Part shown: piece after piece, positions 36,309-48,920 of the stretch
Position numbering within the stretch: position 1 is the first letter of the stretch
Layout of the letters: each line of letters starts with the position of its first letter
Origin: Allacma fusca
Taxonomy: Eukaryota; Arthropoda; Collembola; Symphypleona; Sminthuridae
NCBI GenBank assembly: GCA_947179485.1
Contig: OX359248.1
Span: forward strand, 52,834,386-52,898,385
Direction of reading: 5' to 3'
DNA length: 64,000 nucleotides
Made by a program: the position numbers and the translations under genes
The notes under the pieces: model-generated
The model's database searches: none
Told to the model about the DNA's origin: nothing
The model's input: only the letters and a program-made list of their open reading frames with translations

Positions 36309-39300
36309 CAAAAGTATTTTCCCAGATTTAAAGAAATCCATAATACGTCTGCTACAGCGTGAATACACTGTGTGTATATGGATTGTCTGATACGAACGAG
36401 TGAAGAATGATTGGGGCAGGGATGGGACGACAGAAATTACATTTCTTTTGCAAATGAAAATATATATGAGGAAGGGCTTGAGCTGAGAAGATATGCAAAA
36501 CAAATGCGGAAAGATAAACATTGGTGCTGAAGTTGAAAAAGTTTGCACAGATGTGGGAAATGGCCCGAATGCAAAAGAGTAAGGATTAGTGGGGAAATAT
36601 AATCATTGTAATATTCTCCCTTATGTCTCATGGGATTTACATTAAAATACAGTCCGTTTTTATTAAAACAGCATCCTTCAGTTACCAAAATTTGAATCTT
36701 ATAATTCCATGGTTTTGTAAGGATAAAAAATCATTGGAGTAAATGTGATTTTTGAAAGCATTTTCCCCATACAGTGAGAATGCGCTTATGCTAAGCAAAC
36801 TACATTAAAGCGATACGATAAAAGTAAATAATACCAGCCCTAATATTTTTTGCCCCCTAGCAAGAATACCCTCATCAAGTAGACCCTTACATATTGAAAT
36901 AATCCAGCTGTGCTTTATCATTCCTCACTCCTCATCACAAAGTTACGGTAGTTTGATGCTTTGTCTATGGCTCTCCCCTCATCCTCAAGATTGATTTCTC
37001 AAGGTTGTAATAATTATTGAAAATAATTAATTCTCAACAATACGAAAACCTCAGTATTACTACTATTATTATTTTATGTCATTCTCTTCAGATTTCTTCG
37101 AATAAAGACCTACTTTCGTTTTCATATATTCCTAATGTTTTTGTCCCTAGCAACAATACTCCCTTACATATATACATATATAACGAGAATAACGAAGACT
37201 GTCAATCAGTCAATGCATTATAGGACTTGCGTGATTATTTATTCACATGGTGGTATCCAATACAGCAATGTATTTTGAAAAAACTTTTCACACAAATTGT
37301 CCCAACACAGAGAAAATTGATTTTATAAGGGATATATTATACGGAGTACACACTGTGTTTTTCAAGCATAGAATTAAAACGTGAGGGGAAATTTTTGAAA
37401 AACTTAATGTGTTTTGGAGGGGGATAGGAATACCAGGAAGAAGGGAAAGGAGGGGGAATCAGGAATCCCAGCGGTTGGTTTCCTTCAAAAGTGACATTCA
37501 TTTAACATTGTATTTGGACCGTAATGATAAGAAAAGGCTCATTTCATTATTTCATTAGGAGCTCTGATAATGATGTTCGTGAGGGAGGAGGACAAATTAG
37601 TAACCAGCAGATGGTGTCTATTCAGAGGGGGGCTGGTCCTGCTCGAAGCACCATAGATCAACCCAACTCCCTAGGAGAACCAGGTCCTAGATGCTAATTG
37701 TAAGGTTATAAAAGAACACAGTCGACTCTCTCTTATGGGGCCCCTTTAAAGGAGTAATTTCTCTAAACATTAATAAATACATAATGTACTGTGATCACAT
37801 TCCCCCTTGCTGGTTTTGTTTCTGTAAATAAATAGATACAGTTAAGTTATTGAAGCATACTGAGTCACAGTACTGTTACTTTGGAGGCAAATAATATTTG
37901 AAGTATCCACTTTTTGCCAAAATATCATTTGTAAAAAAACATTAAAAAATTAATATATTCTCGTAATAAAAATCCTTATAAGAGCAATGTTAATATAATT
38001 AATTACATATAGAGGAAAGCGCAAATATTAGAATACATTCTCCTGTTTTTATGCTCCCAACAGAGAGAAATCCCTTATAACTTTGTATCCAGACTCCACT
38101 GTACATTCTAATGGATCTGTCCCTCTGCCTTCCCCTCCTTGATTGTCTAATTACATGAAAAATAGTCCCCTAATTCTATTGTCCTATCAGAGCGAAGCAA
38201 TACACATGGGAGCTTATTTAAAATGCATTACGACGCTTCTGGTCAGAGAAGCTTCTCCTGGTGAAGCTAATTGTAAGAATTTTTTATTATACAGCGTCCT
38301 TTCACTATACAATACTCCCAAATGAGACTTTCTTCTGGGTGACAAAAATACATGGACATATTCCCGTACATTAGAAATTTATCTCCTCGAGCATCCCAAA
38401 ATAAAGGTCCAAGTTATCCTGCTGTCTCTCGCCCAACAGTGTGTCTGCAGAGAATTCTCTTGTGATGTCAGATCTACATACATATAAGGAGGAATTTTTC
38501 AGGGAGAGAATTCTTTGGGAGAAATTAATATTTGTTTTAAACCCTTTACGTAGATATATAATGTACATACTCTCGTTAAAAAATACTCCATTAAATGGCT
38601 CCTTTACTTAACGAGTAATATTATTTGGAGACGCTCTGATTTTGCTAACTCTGCCCAGGATCCTATTTGCCAAAATGTTTTTTTTTCTCTTTTGCATTGT
38701 GCAAGGAATCTTCAGAGGATTTTTGATACAATCTACTTCTAATAAGAGTAGGTTGTTGTAAAGATAAAAAAAAATATGGACACAGACACACACCGCAGTA
38801 GTTTCCTAGAATGCAAAATGTTGTCCTTGGAAAACCCTGGGATTTTAATACTAAATTGACTCTTGTCTTAAAGGCTCTTCGAGGAAAGTGCTCTGGGAAA
38901 AGAAGTGCACTGTATTGCAATTTTTCCCTCGACTCCTCTTGAACAGTTAAAAAAGGCATGGAAGGCCCACATACCCAAATGAGTTAATCACAGCATGTGG
39001 TTTTTACAGCTGAGATTTATGAGGCCTTGGCAGGTGTTTTTTATGGCTAACCTTTCCAGAGGCCCTGGGAGAACTGCAGTCTGAGTTCCATTTCTGGTCG
39101 GGAGTGCATATATGGAAGCTAAAATCCCTTATCATTATCAATTTACAAGCCTCATTGTGTATCGTTTGAGGGAAGGAACATGTCCCAGGATGGAAGTCAG
39201 GGTTCAAGAAGCTCGGAGAAAAGGGGGAGGGTGTCGTTCCTGGCGACGCTGATGCCTCAATAATGGGCCACTAATGCTAAATAGCTGTATAAGGAGCGCA

Positions 39301-42300
39301 CTGTGAGTCGTCAAGTTGGGAAGGACGGGATGAGCTGCTGGAGTGTGAGGACTAATAATCAGATGTGATGAGGAAGCGGGGCTTTTGACGTCCTCCCAAG
39401 TCCCCCGAAAAATGATTTCACATATCAAACCATAATTTCCTCGGCTTATTACTCCAAATAGTGGCTCCAGCCACTTATACAAAATTCAATCCCAAATCCC
39501 CCTCATACTAAGCACCATGTTTGTGTAAGGCTGGGGCCTTGTGAGGAGGCATATTAAAAAGCCCGTCCCAGTTGGGCTGCAAGGAAACCCATAAAAGTTT
39601 AAGACGAACACACACACATACTTAAGGCCCCTTCGAATATTACTTTGGTCATCTAGGCAGGCCCTACCTAAATTATTCCTAATGTCAGGGGGTGTCCAAC
39701 AACGGGTTCAGATGCTTATTTTAATATTAAAATAATTATTTTTTAATTTTATTATTATACAAGGAAAACTTCAGAAAAAATAATGGGCCTGACATTTTTC
39801 CCCATGAAAATACATTCCAACCAATGGAAGGGCCCTACAAGTCAAATATACACCCTCAAATGATTTCTCCCCTACATCCTCATAAAAACTTGAGCGAAAG
39901 TGAGAAGCGGTAATTTTAAAATTTTGTATTTTTATTGCACAAGGTCTAACATAATTTTTTGATTTTAATTTTTTCTTCAGAAGTGAATGAATGAAGTTAA
40001 GTTTCTAAAGCCCTACAATGAACTTGTAAGGAATTTATTTAAAGGAAAAAAAATGCAAGAAATTTTTAGCAACTAAATTACATGTAAATATTGGAAGTGC
40101 TAAAAGTGTAATAGGTTTCAGGAATATTGGAATTACATTTGAGAGCCGGACATGAATGAATATTTGAAAGGCCCCCCGAAAGAGGGGACAAATCTGAAGG
40201 AATGAGACTGAAAAGTTTGCAAATAGATATTGTTAATCCCTCTACACATTAACTTGGTTTGCATTTCATTACTCCAGTTTTCATGCTCAGCCATACTGTC
40301 CAATTTACTGTTATTTTCCTTTGAGCTTTTAGAAGTTTTCATAATATCTATTTGACAGTGCTCATCAGTGTTCCTCCGGAGGTCTGGGCGAAGGGGGAGA
40401 CGGAGCTTCTTCCAAGAAAGGATGCGTCTTATTGTTATTATTATTATTTTTACTTTTATTATTATAACTTTCCACCAGCACACAGATACATATGAAATCC
40501 CAGTCCCTGCACCTATGCACGTTTGTAAACATATAATTATTATATGCTTATATATCTACCTACAGCATGCGTAAATACCTGGGACTCAGGGATAGGAAGG
40601 AATTTCCCCTTCGTTTCATCCTGCAGTATACTCCCCCTGTCACAGACCCCCTGGAAAAGCCCTTGTCCCAATAGGGACAAACAAATTGAGCCCGGTCTGT
40701 ACTAAACACCATGGTAAGTTTTCCCTCCTTGAAAAATAGCATCATCTGTAAAGGAACTATTATGGAGCTTTTACAAGGCATTTTTGTAATGACGGGAGTG
40801 CACTGTCTGTGTGGATGCATAATTATACGATGAACATACAGAACCGCACACTTATTTTCTGAACATTCTTTCCCAACGACCCAATTGTTCTGATTCTCGA
40901 ATTCTTCTTCCCTCATCCTTTTTTCCCTACTCTCGTACGTCAGAAATTAAATCAATTTTATAAAGGGAATTCCCACTACAAACTATCCCTCCAAGAACTT
41001 TTTTTTTCTCCTGCTTGAAGGTATTTTAATATTTGAAGACTTTCCTACTTTTTGCTAATTCTGTTTGTCGTATTAAAAATAGCTTGTAATGCAGTCTTTC
41101 ATTGTCAGAAGTATTAGAATTTGCAGAGTATGACAGTTTGAACGAACCCCCTACTACAGTATGTGTAGAAAAATTATCTTTAGCTTTGAAATTTTTATAA
41201 AACTAATATTTGATGAACTGCGAAGAAGAACATCAATCATATTTTTATCGCAACTTAAACAACCTGTTTCTAAAGAGTGGGGTTCCCTTTTGGTACTCCT
41301 CAGAACACTCTTCAGACTCACATTACAAAGTGCCTTCAAAGGAGTTTTGTGTATGCACGTAATTATTATAGTAGTTCTGAATATCAGCAAAAAAAAAACG
41401 ATTTCAAAATTACCTTGTTCTAAAAATTCCAGACTTTTCTCCCTACTTTCTCCTCTGCCATTGCCAATATTAGATATCTAGCAGAACTAAAGGAATAATT
41501 CCAAATCTGGAAGTATCTTTCCTATGAAATGAAGGAATCGAGTATTATTTGAGGCTGCTAGAGTGCTCTTGCTTTTTTAGGGGTCAGGTCAAGAGAGGTC
41601 GGGTCAAAAATGGGGGTACCCGTTTGGTACAAGTTTGTTTTCTTTTTTTCTTTAATCAAAATAGGTTGGCGAAACTGAGCTGATATTTGTGTAAAATTTT
41701 TAAATTGATTTTCAGTATACTTTCTACATGACGCCCATTGGCTCTAGGTTTTAATTATTTACCAATTCTAAGGAAATTATGTTTTAGGGTCTGGGTTTTA
41801 AGAATTAAAAACATACTGTGGGGAGACTTTGTGGGGGATGTTGGGAGGACAGCCGTTGTAGGGAGAGTCAACTGTATGTGGGGAAAATTGTTAGCCTCAT
41901 CCTGTTTTTGTCCGTCTGGAATTGCTTGACATGATAAATTCAAAGCTGAGCCTGGGGCGAGGTTGGTTCCAACGGAGAATTGATATTGATTAAGTATTAG
42001 AGCCCTTAAATCACAACGGACCTATTTTTAGAGACGGAGGAGAACGTAACTGGAAGTTTTCCCTTTGCTAAAACAAGGATTACTGCTAGGGGCTCCCTTC
42101 TCGTTAGAATTCTTCTTCACATCTTCCACTCCTTTCACTCCACCAGTTCCTGCAGTCCAGTGTCTTTCCAATTCCGAGCACAGTAGACTCTGGATGTAAG
42201 AGACTCTCAGCGAGATATTCTTCTATTGAGAGGGGAAATATTCCCACAAATTTCCTTCCCTCAAAATTGGTTAAAAGTAATTGCATGAATTACGTAAATG

Positions 42301-43299
42301 TAAAATGTTTAATTTCCTTCAAAATTAAAATCAATTTGTAGTAATTGCATTAGTAATTAAATTTCAAATGGGTTAATTTCATTAAATAAGCAAAGACAAA
42401 TTTAATCTTTTGGTAATCATTTTAGGGGGTGTTCGGCTTTGGGGGGAAATAACATTTGTGAAATAGCCATCTATCGTTTAAGGAGCAAAAAAAAATAGAA
42501 GCGGGTACTCAATCATATATCACTTGAAGGGAAAAGGTCATGTGGATTTGTTTGTGAATCCGAAATGGATCTAGTTCATTTTACGCCTTCACTGACAACG
42601 TGTACCCGCATAATTGAGGAACACTAATGAAAGTGTAGGTACATTAGATGAACCTTGACGTTAAGGAAATCAATGTTATAATTAATTGTGTGCGGCTCCC
42701 CGGCCTTTTTGATTTAATGTTTTTTTGTGTTGGAAGGATAGAGAATGGGAAGACGGACGGGGATATATTGGGACATCATTCATCTTTCTGTTTTTTGCTC
42801 TACTTTCTCTCCTCTCTCTATTATCAGTGGGCTTTTGGGTCTCAACATATAAAAATCTCGTTGGGCAGAAGGAGGGAAAAATTTATTCTGTATCCTGAAA
42901 TAAAACCAACGTTGTGGAACGGGAGATTGTTAATCACAGTCCCTTTTTAGTCCCACACATTCAGCCTCTCCATAGTATTGTAAGGTCTGGGACTAAAACC
43001 CAAGTTCCCCGAAAGCCTTGCCACAATTAAACTTTTAACAAATTATTACCAAAGTTCCCCAAACTTGTTTTCGACTATTTATCCTCCTGCGTGGGCCAAA
43101 CTGTACAAGCCCGTACAGTGGGAAATGCTTATTTTGGTACCGTTTAAGATCGAAGATGTAACATTGTATTAAATGTATTCCATCCAGGTTTTGTAATTTT
43201 AAAATGTTTTCAATCCTTGCAACGATTTCAAAAGCGTACCTAATCAACTAAAGTAGTAACGTTAAAGGTGATAAATACTATGTTACGATCTTAGTTGGT
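36309..43299. other. Long non-coding stretch with scattered element ends
   Basis: No gene recognised. Single ends of the inverted-repeat family are visible near 37719 (CAGTCGACTCTCTCTTATGG), 38081 and 42181 (CAGTAGACTCTGGATGTAAG). A cluster of GGTCA words (GGGGTCAGGTCAAG, GTCGGGTCAAAA) lies at about 41580-41610. The rest is unremarkable AT-rich sequence. Confidence 0.4.
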
Positions 43300-44120
43300 A
43301 AAATATTTTGCAATTTGTGGTAAATTTTAGTAAGATTTCAATTTCTCCGGTTGTCTTTTATTGGGTCAAATTTGAATACACTACCCTATTTTTACCACGA
43401 TAAATCTGTATGTGGTACCAAACCAAGTGGTAATCTAGTATGGTGGTGAATTTTTATACTGTACCAACTCAGGTTGTGATCTTTCACACAATGGTAAATT
43501 TTTAAATGATATGAACTCAATGGGTAATCTTTCACCATGGTAAAATTGTATGTGGTACCAACTCAAAAAATAATCCTTTAGCATGTCAAATTTATGTATG
43601 GTACCAACTCAAGTTGTAACTCTTTACAATGGACAATTTTTTTATGACACCAACTTAACGTGTAATCCTTCACCATGGTGAATATTTATGTGGTACCAAC
43701 TCAAGTGGTAAACCTTTACTATGGTTTTGTGTCTTTTATCTCAAGTGGTAAACCTTTACTATGGTTTTATGTCTTTTATCTCAAGTGGTAATCCTTTACC
43801 ATGGTTTTGTATTTGGCATAACAAGTGGGAATATTTTGCCACTGAGAGTTTTAACTTTCTACTCAGCTTGGTAATCTTATACCTATCAAAAAATTTTAAG
43901 GTACCAACACAACTAGTGGTAAATTTTTACCATATATAATTTTAATATGGTACCAACTGAAAAGTTAATCTTTGAATGCAACATCTTTTGAAGTAGTGTC
44001 GTTTACCATGGTTATATTCAAGAGCATTAGTATTGTAAAACAACATCTGGAAATGGTACATTTTACCATGGTCCCTTTTGAAATAGAATCTCCTCAAATG
44101 GTAATTTCAGAATGGGTACA
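43300..44120. repeat. Degenerate minisatellite (GGTACCAACTCAAGTGGTAA, 40-48 bp units)
   Basis: Units of about 44-48 bp alternate GGTACCAACTCAAGTGGTAA with CCTTTACCATGGTAAATTTT and are diverged from one another. Three tidy 40-bp copies lie at about 43719-43838. The array fades near 44110. No long frame follows the repeat period, so it is non-coding satellite. Confidence 0.8.
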
Positions 44121-44641
44121 CTACTATTCAACACCCATCTCTTTCTAGACTTCAGTGTTTAACTGTTACCACCAGTATTGGCAAAATATTTATTTTCATT
44201 CTAAAACTGTGCGTCGGGTTTGCAGCAGGTGGTCCTAACACCACTGTTCCACTGTACATCCAAGAATAAAATGTGAAAAATGCCTGTCAGTCAGACTGTT
44301 ACAATGGAGGGAGTTGGGAATGTGATCAGAAATAAGAAATTAATATGAAAGTGTATTAGTCGCCGTGACGACTCGTTGAAAGGGAATAAAAAGAAGGGAA
44401 GTAAACCTCTGGACGTCTCACATTATTATTATTCTTGTTGTTGTTGTTTGTGGAGTTGAAAAAAGGAAAAACATGAGGGAAAACATTCGTAGCTTCACAT
44501 TTGAGTTATTACTATTGATCGAGGTAAGGGTTTCGGATTTTATCCCTCCACACACACACAAGTCTTTTCTTGTCGTCAGTTCCAACGGGGCCTTAATCAA
44601 ATTCATATCCCTTCCTACATCCTTTACAACAGCACCTCCTA
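44121..44641. other. Non-coding spacer
   Basis: No gene recognised. There is a short ATT/GTT-rich triplet stretch near 44423-44450. Confidence 0.4.
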
Positions 44642-44790
44642 CAGTGGCCCCTCCCTTCACAGACCTCCCTACCCAACAAAATTGACATCCCTGTATACAA
44701 ACTTAGGGGGTCGGGGATACCCTCAAATATTTTTGCCCCTGGGAAGAGAATTCTCAAAATGTCTGTGTAACATAGGGAAAGTGCCCACTG
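44642..44790. mobile_element. MITE-like inverted-repeat element (about 149 bp)
   Basis: The left end is CAGTGGCCCCTCCCTTCACA, preceded by TA. The right end is AAGTGCCCACTG followed by TA. The flanking TA fits a Tc1/mariner-type target duplication. It is shorter than most copies, suggesting an internal deletion. Confidence 0.45.
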
Positions 44791-45015
44791 TATTTCCAAT
44801 AAGCTGGAGTCCATACTCCACACTTTATATTCATAAATTGAAAGCGGGAAGTATGAATGGATGACTTGGTCTGATAAAATAGGAATACATTGAGTTTCCC
44901 TATATATCGAACTTAACGGGGATGTTTGTGGGTTTGTCTATTTATACATGGAATTGAGTGGTAGTGTCTAGTGTTACAATAGAGATCCAGGCAGACAAGC
45001 ATCTTGTCTCTTGTA

Positions 45016-45196
45016 CAGTTAACTCCTTCAACATCGGACCTCCTAAAAACCAATTGCTCTCAACTCCTTCCAAATCCCACCCAACCCTTTCCCTGTCACC
45101 CAACCTATGTAATTTTTTTATTGGGAAGTTTTTTTTGAAATTTTATGTACACACTTTTTCTTGTGTCAATGGTGTCGTTATATCGAGAGCGGACTG
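45016..45196. mobile_element. MITE-like inverted-repeat element (about 181 bp)
   Basis: The left end is CAGTTAACTCCTTCAACATC, preceded by TA. The right end is CGTTATATCGAGAGCGGACTG. The right end is one of the best preserved in the window and gives CAGTCCGCTCTCGATATAAC on the minus strand. Confidence 0.55.
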
Positions 45197-45296
45197 AGAA
45201 CCCCCAACAACGTGGTTATAGATAGTGTGCTTTTTTTCTCTTCTCCTTCCGAAGAGCTCTTGAATCGTCAATAGGGGAACTTTAAGTCTGAAGATT

Positions 45297-45319
45297 TCTC
45301 TCTCTCTCTCTCTCTCTCA
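45297..45319. repeat. (TC)n microsatellite
   Basis: About 23 bases of TC repeat ending in CACTCTC. Confidence 0.92.
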
Positions 45320-45376
45320 CTCTCCCGTGTGTATCTCTTATGAAAGTATTTTTCCCATGACTTCTTTCCCTCCCTA

Positions 45377-45555
45377 CAGTGGACTCTTGCTATGGCGCTC
45401 CTCCGCCTAAAAGTATTTTTCTCGTGAGATCAAAACATTTTTAATAATTTCTCGATTAGCACAATGCTATTTTTCCTCCATGCCTTGGCTTACTGTTGAA
45501 ACCTCAGAGCTGTGGCCCTCCCGAGGACACCGTTGTAAAGGGACTTCCCTGCACT
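45377..45555. mobile_element. MITE-like inverted-repeat element (about 179 bp), family description
   Basis: The left end CAGTGGACTCTTGCTATGGC is preceded by TA. The right end on the minus strand is AGTGCAGGGAAGTCCCTTTA. The family consensus I read from the window begins CAGTGGACTCTCGNTATAAC, then G and an ACTCC-type motif, followed by CTTTATAAGAG-like sequence. Copies usually measure 178-181 bp and have no coding frame. The CAGT ends, TATAACG block and TA flanks recall Tigger/pogo-type Tc1/mariner elements; that assignment is from memory of the family pattern. A transposase source is not in this window. Confidence 0.55.
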
Positions 45556-45690
45556 TTCTCCCCTTTCCCTATCTGAATGCATTAGTTTGAAGAGGGATTT
45601 GGAGTGGATTATTTGAGGATTTGCTCTACAACTGAACGGAAGGAGAGAAATATTTTCAGAAGGAATTCAATTTGCAATATGTGTGCGTGA

Positions 45691-45868
45691 CTGGGGGAGA
45701 GTCTCGTTATAGCGGACTCCCTCGTAAGAGCAATTTCACAATTTCACCCAAGATATTTCAGAATATTTTAGTTGAGGAGAACTTAACTTTTGTATTTGAA
45801 AGAGTCTGTAATAATTTTAAAAGTTAAATCGTGGTTTTTTAGCTGGGCCGTTATAACAAGGATGGACT
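45691..45868. mobile_element. MITE-like inverted-repeat element (about 178 bp)
   Basis: The left end contains GAGTCTCGTTATAGCGGACT. The right end contains GCCGTTATAACAAGGATGGACTG. Both carry the family TTATAACG/CGTTATA block. It is the third copy in less than 900 bases. Confidence 0.5.
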
Positions 45869-45873
45869 GGACT

Positions 45874-45896
45874 TGTGTGTGTGTGTGTGTGTGTGT
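45874..45896. repeat. (TG)n microsatellite
   Basis: About 23 bases of TG repeat directly after an inverted-repeat element. Confidence 0.93.
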
Positions 45897-45959
45897 CTCT
45901 GTTTGTATCTCAAAACCATTCATATCCCTTTTTCCCTTGGAACATATTTCATACAAATA

Positions 45960-46225
45960 TCTCTCACTCTGTTTTTCCCTCTTTTTTTCTTTCTCTCTCT
46001 CTCTTGCTTTCTCCAGCCCTCGAAATGATTTTTTGTCCTTTCACCAAAAAATACTTTCTCTATGGCTTTTGTCATTTTCCTTTCATAACCCATCAAGACT
46101 AGCCAAAAGTCTTTTTTCTCTTCCCTTGACTTCGTCTTCTTCTTCCTGTAGTGTACACTAGAGCATTGCTCTTCTTCCTCTTCGTCATCCTCCTCCACCA
46201 CCACCACCGCCTCCTCCACCTCCAT
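45960..46225. repeat. Pyrimidine-rich low-complexity tract
   Basis: The + strand is dominated by CTCTCT, TTCTTCC and (TCC/ACC)n runs, ending in a CCTCCTCCACCACCACCACC stretch. It produces Ser/Leu-rich + frames and Glu/Lys/Trp-rich - frames that should not be read as genes. Confidence 0.75.
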
Positions 46226-48179
46226 ATCTCCTCAAAAAGGCTTGTTGAAGTAATATTTTCCCATGGACTTTTTATATGCTCAACGACTCGGACAATAAAA
46301 TACTCACAAGAAAATTTATTTGTTTTGATCCAGTTTTCCCACGTCAACTCTTTCCTATGGGCTTGTTTTCCTTAGTTGATTGTTCTAGCCTTTATACATA
46401 TCTATCTACATATGGTTAGAATTTAAGGGTATTTACGCTGGAAATCATTTTTTTTTTCCCGTGGACCCCATAAGCAGGAGTGAGAAATCCTTTATAATTT
46501 CTACATTGCTGGATTATTCCATTTCCAGATGTCTCAGAATTTGTTTCCCTTGAGTAAAATCGCCTCTATAATATTGATACAGCTCTGACTATTTGAGACA
46601 TCCCAGGGCTGGATTTTCTTACGGGGAAATAAAATTGTTTGAAAGGGATCGTTGACAAAATTGCCATGTTAATGGCTGATTTGCTTCCCACTACTGTGCA
46701 CACTCTTTACAACAGCCCTCGTGAAATCCGTTAAAATTCAGTGCTATATTTAATTACATACAGGATCTTAAATCTGGAGGGAAAATTGAATTGGTGTGAA
46801 GGGGAAGGAGTCAAAATTGTATGTATTTTCATATGAGGGCAACGTTAGTAGCGAGAATACTCTGTAGAACTGCTCATCGTCTGTATGTGACTGTCTTATA
46901 ACCTCTTTTATTTCTTTTGGCTCATTTCGTTTTCTCCATTTTTTTTGTGCGGTGCTCACATAACTTACAAGCCATTGGTCCCGTCTTAGGACCTCATTCC
47001 TTTCCTTGCATTTCCTCCGTTTTCTCAATTTTTGTCAGGCTAACAAATTTACATTGAGAGTAATGGGCGGGACTGGGCTCAAATAACTTTACAATTATTT
47101 GGAATTGGGAAATTTGGGAAAGGTATTTTCCTTAAGCCAGTATGTAAATTATTGATTTTCAAACCCAGATTTAGTACTGTAGCTTTGCATGAATTTAAAA
47201 ATCCTCAAGATGATCCTGTAGATATCTGTATCTACGTATATTAGGATTGTGACTGGAGTTATTGACCTCGGTCAAGGAAATAAATTGCATTATATCTGGA
47301 AATGAATTTTCTTGAAATATTGGGGGAACCTCGAATTTTGTAACGTTGTTTTTATTACATAGACTAGAAGCAAGGGAAATGGTGCATTTTGCACCTCTGA
47401 TCAGGGGCATACGAGATGTTAGCTATGGGTGACTTCAACAGTAATTGAACTTCATTTTTTTATTTGACTTTATCTTCACGTAAATTTTAGGAAGATTGCC
47501 AAATGCCCGAATTCGGCAGTGAACATTCACTTATTGTCAGATATAATAGAGACTTGTATATGGAGGTGGCACTGGCTGCTATTTTTGAAGGAGTATATTT
47601 TTCTTTGATAAAGTGGGAGCTCACTGGAGAAATGGCGTGTGTATGTGGATTTTTGTATATGCATATTTAGGGCGCATACGCGATGAGTAAGTAGGAGCAC
47701 ACAATGTGTAATTGTGTATGGAGAGAAATTTGGTGAATTTTTTGCCCACTTGAGGAAATAAAAAAACTTTATTGATTGATTGACATTACATTAGGGTTAG
47801 GAGTTTAGACTGAGTGAGAGGAAAAATTGGCAAAGTTTTCAAAACTTCTCCAATGCACTAGACAGCTCTTCAATAACCACACTCCCGTTGACTCCACTCA
47901 CTTCCCACTCTTTGCTCTCCAACCCCAGTTCTCTCAAATTTCGGGCAGACCTCGTGCCACCCCTCAACACCCCACCCCAATATCTATCGTCTTTTAACAC
48001 CACAGCTGACTATGTGTCGCTTAACGTAACTACTTCTAATTATATATAAGTAACAAATTCCTGTCACTACAGAGCTAGCAGAAATTATCGACAGTAGTGT
48101 ATGCCTGTTCGATATTAACGCTTAAGATCTATGAAAACGATATTTGTCAAGGGAGTAAATGTTTTAAATTATTCTAAAG
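46226..48179. other. Non-coding stretch
   Basis: No gene recognised, no clear repeats. Confidence 0.4.
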
Positions 48180-48920
48180 GCATATGGCCATACATTGAAA
48201 TCAATGTTCAAGCCATACATTGAAATCAATGTTCAAGCCATACATTGAAATCAATGTTAAAGGTCATGCGCGTAGTATAATGCTACAGGTCATACGCCTA
48301 GTTCAATATAAAGGCCTACGTTTAGATCAATGCTAAAGGTCATACTTAGTTCGATGCAAAAGGTCATACTTAGTTCAATGCTAACGGTCATACTTATTTC
48401 GGTCAATGCTAAAGGTCATACTTAGTTCGGTCAATGCTAAAGGTCATACTTAGTTCGGTCAATGCTAAAGGTCATACTTAGTTCGGTCAATGCTAAAGGT
48501 CATACTTAGTTCGGTCAATGCTAAAGGTCATACTTAGTTCGGTCAATGCTAAAGGTCATACTTAGTTCGGTCAATGCTAAAGGTCATACTTAGTTCGGTC
48601 AATGCTAAAGGTCATACTTAGTTCGGTCAATGCTAAAGGTCATACTTAGTTCGATGCAAAAGGTCATACTTAGTTCGATGCAAAAGGTCATACTTAGTTC
48701 GATGCAAAAGGTCATACTTAGTTCAACGCATAAGGTCATACTTACAATTAGTTCAATGGTAAAGGCCTACGTTTTGATCAATGGTATAGGCCTACGTTTA
48801 GATAAATGCTAAAGGTCATACACTAGGTCAATGTCAAAGGTCATACACCTAGATCAATGCCAAAGGTCATACGTGCTTATTGTTAGATGAATGCTACATT
48901 CCTACGTTGAGATCAATGTT
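48180..48920. repeat. Compound minisatellite of AAAGGTCA units (25, 28 and 24 bp)
   Basis: The array opens with three 25-bp units containing CCATACATTGAAATCAATGT (48186-48258). It then has about nine near-identical 28-bp units containing AAAGGTCATACTTAGTTCGG and TCAATGCT (about 48400-48650), then three 24-bp units where CGGTCAATGC is shortened to CGATGC. Diverged units run to about 48920. Nearly every unit holds AAAGGTCA, and the 28-bp form has a second GGTCA. Confidence 0.9.

Noticed and set aside
46099..46347. Minus-strand frame rich in Arg and Trp
   Set aside because: Translation of pyrimidine-rich triplet tracts.
48180..48920. CRISPR-like appearance of regularly spaced repeats
   Set aside because: Units are contiguous with no unique spacers and no cas genes; the context is eukaryotic.
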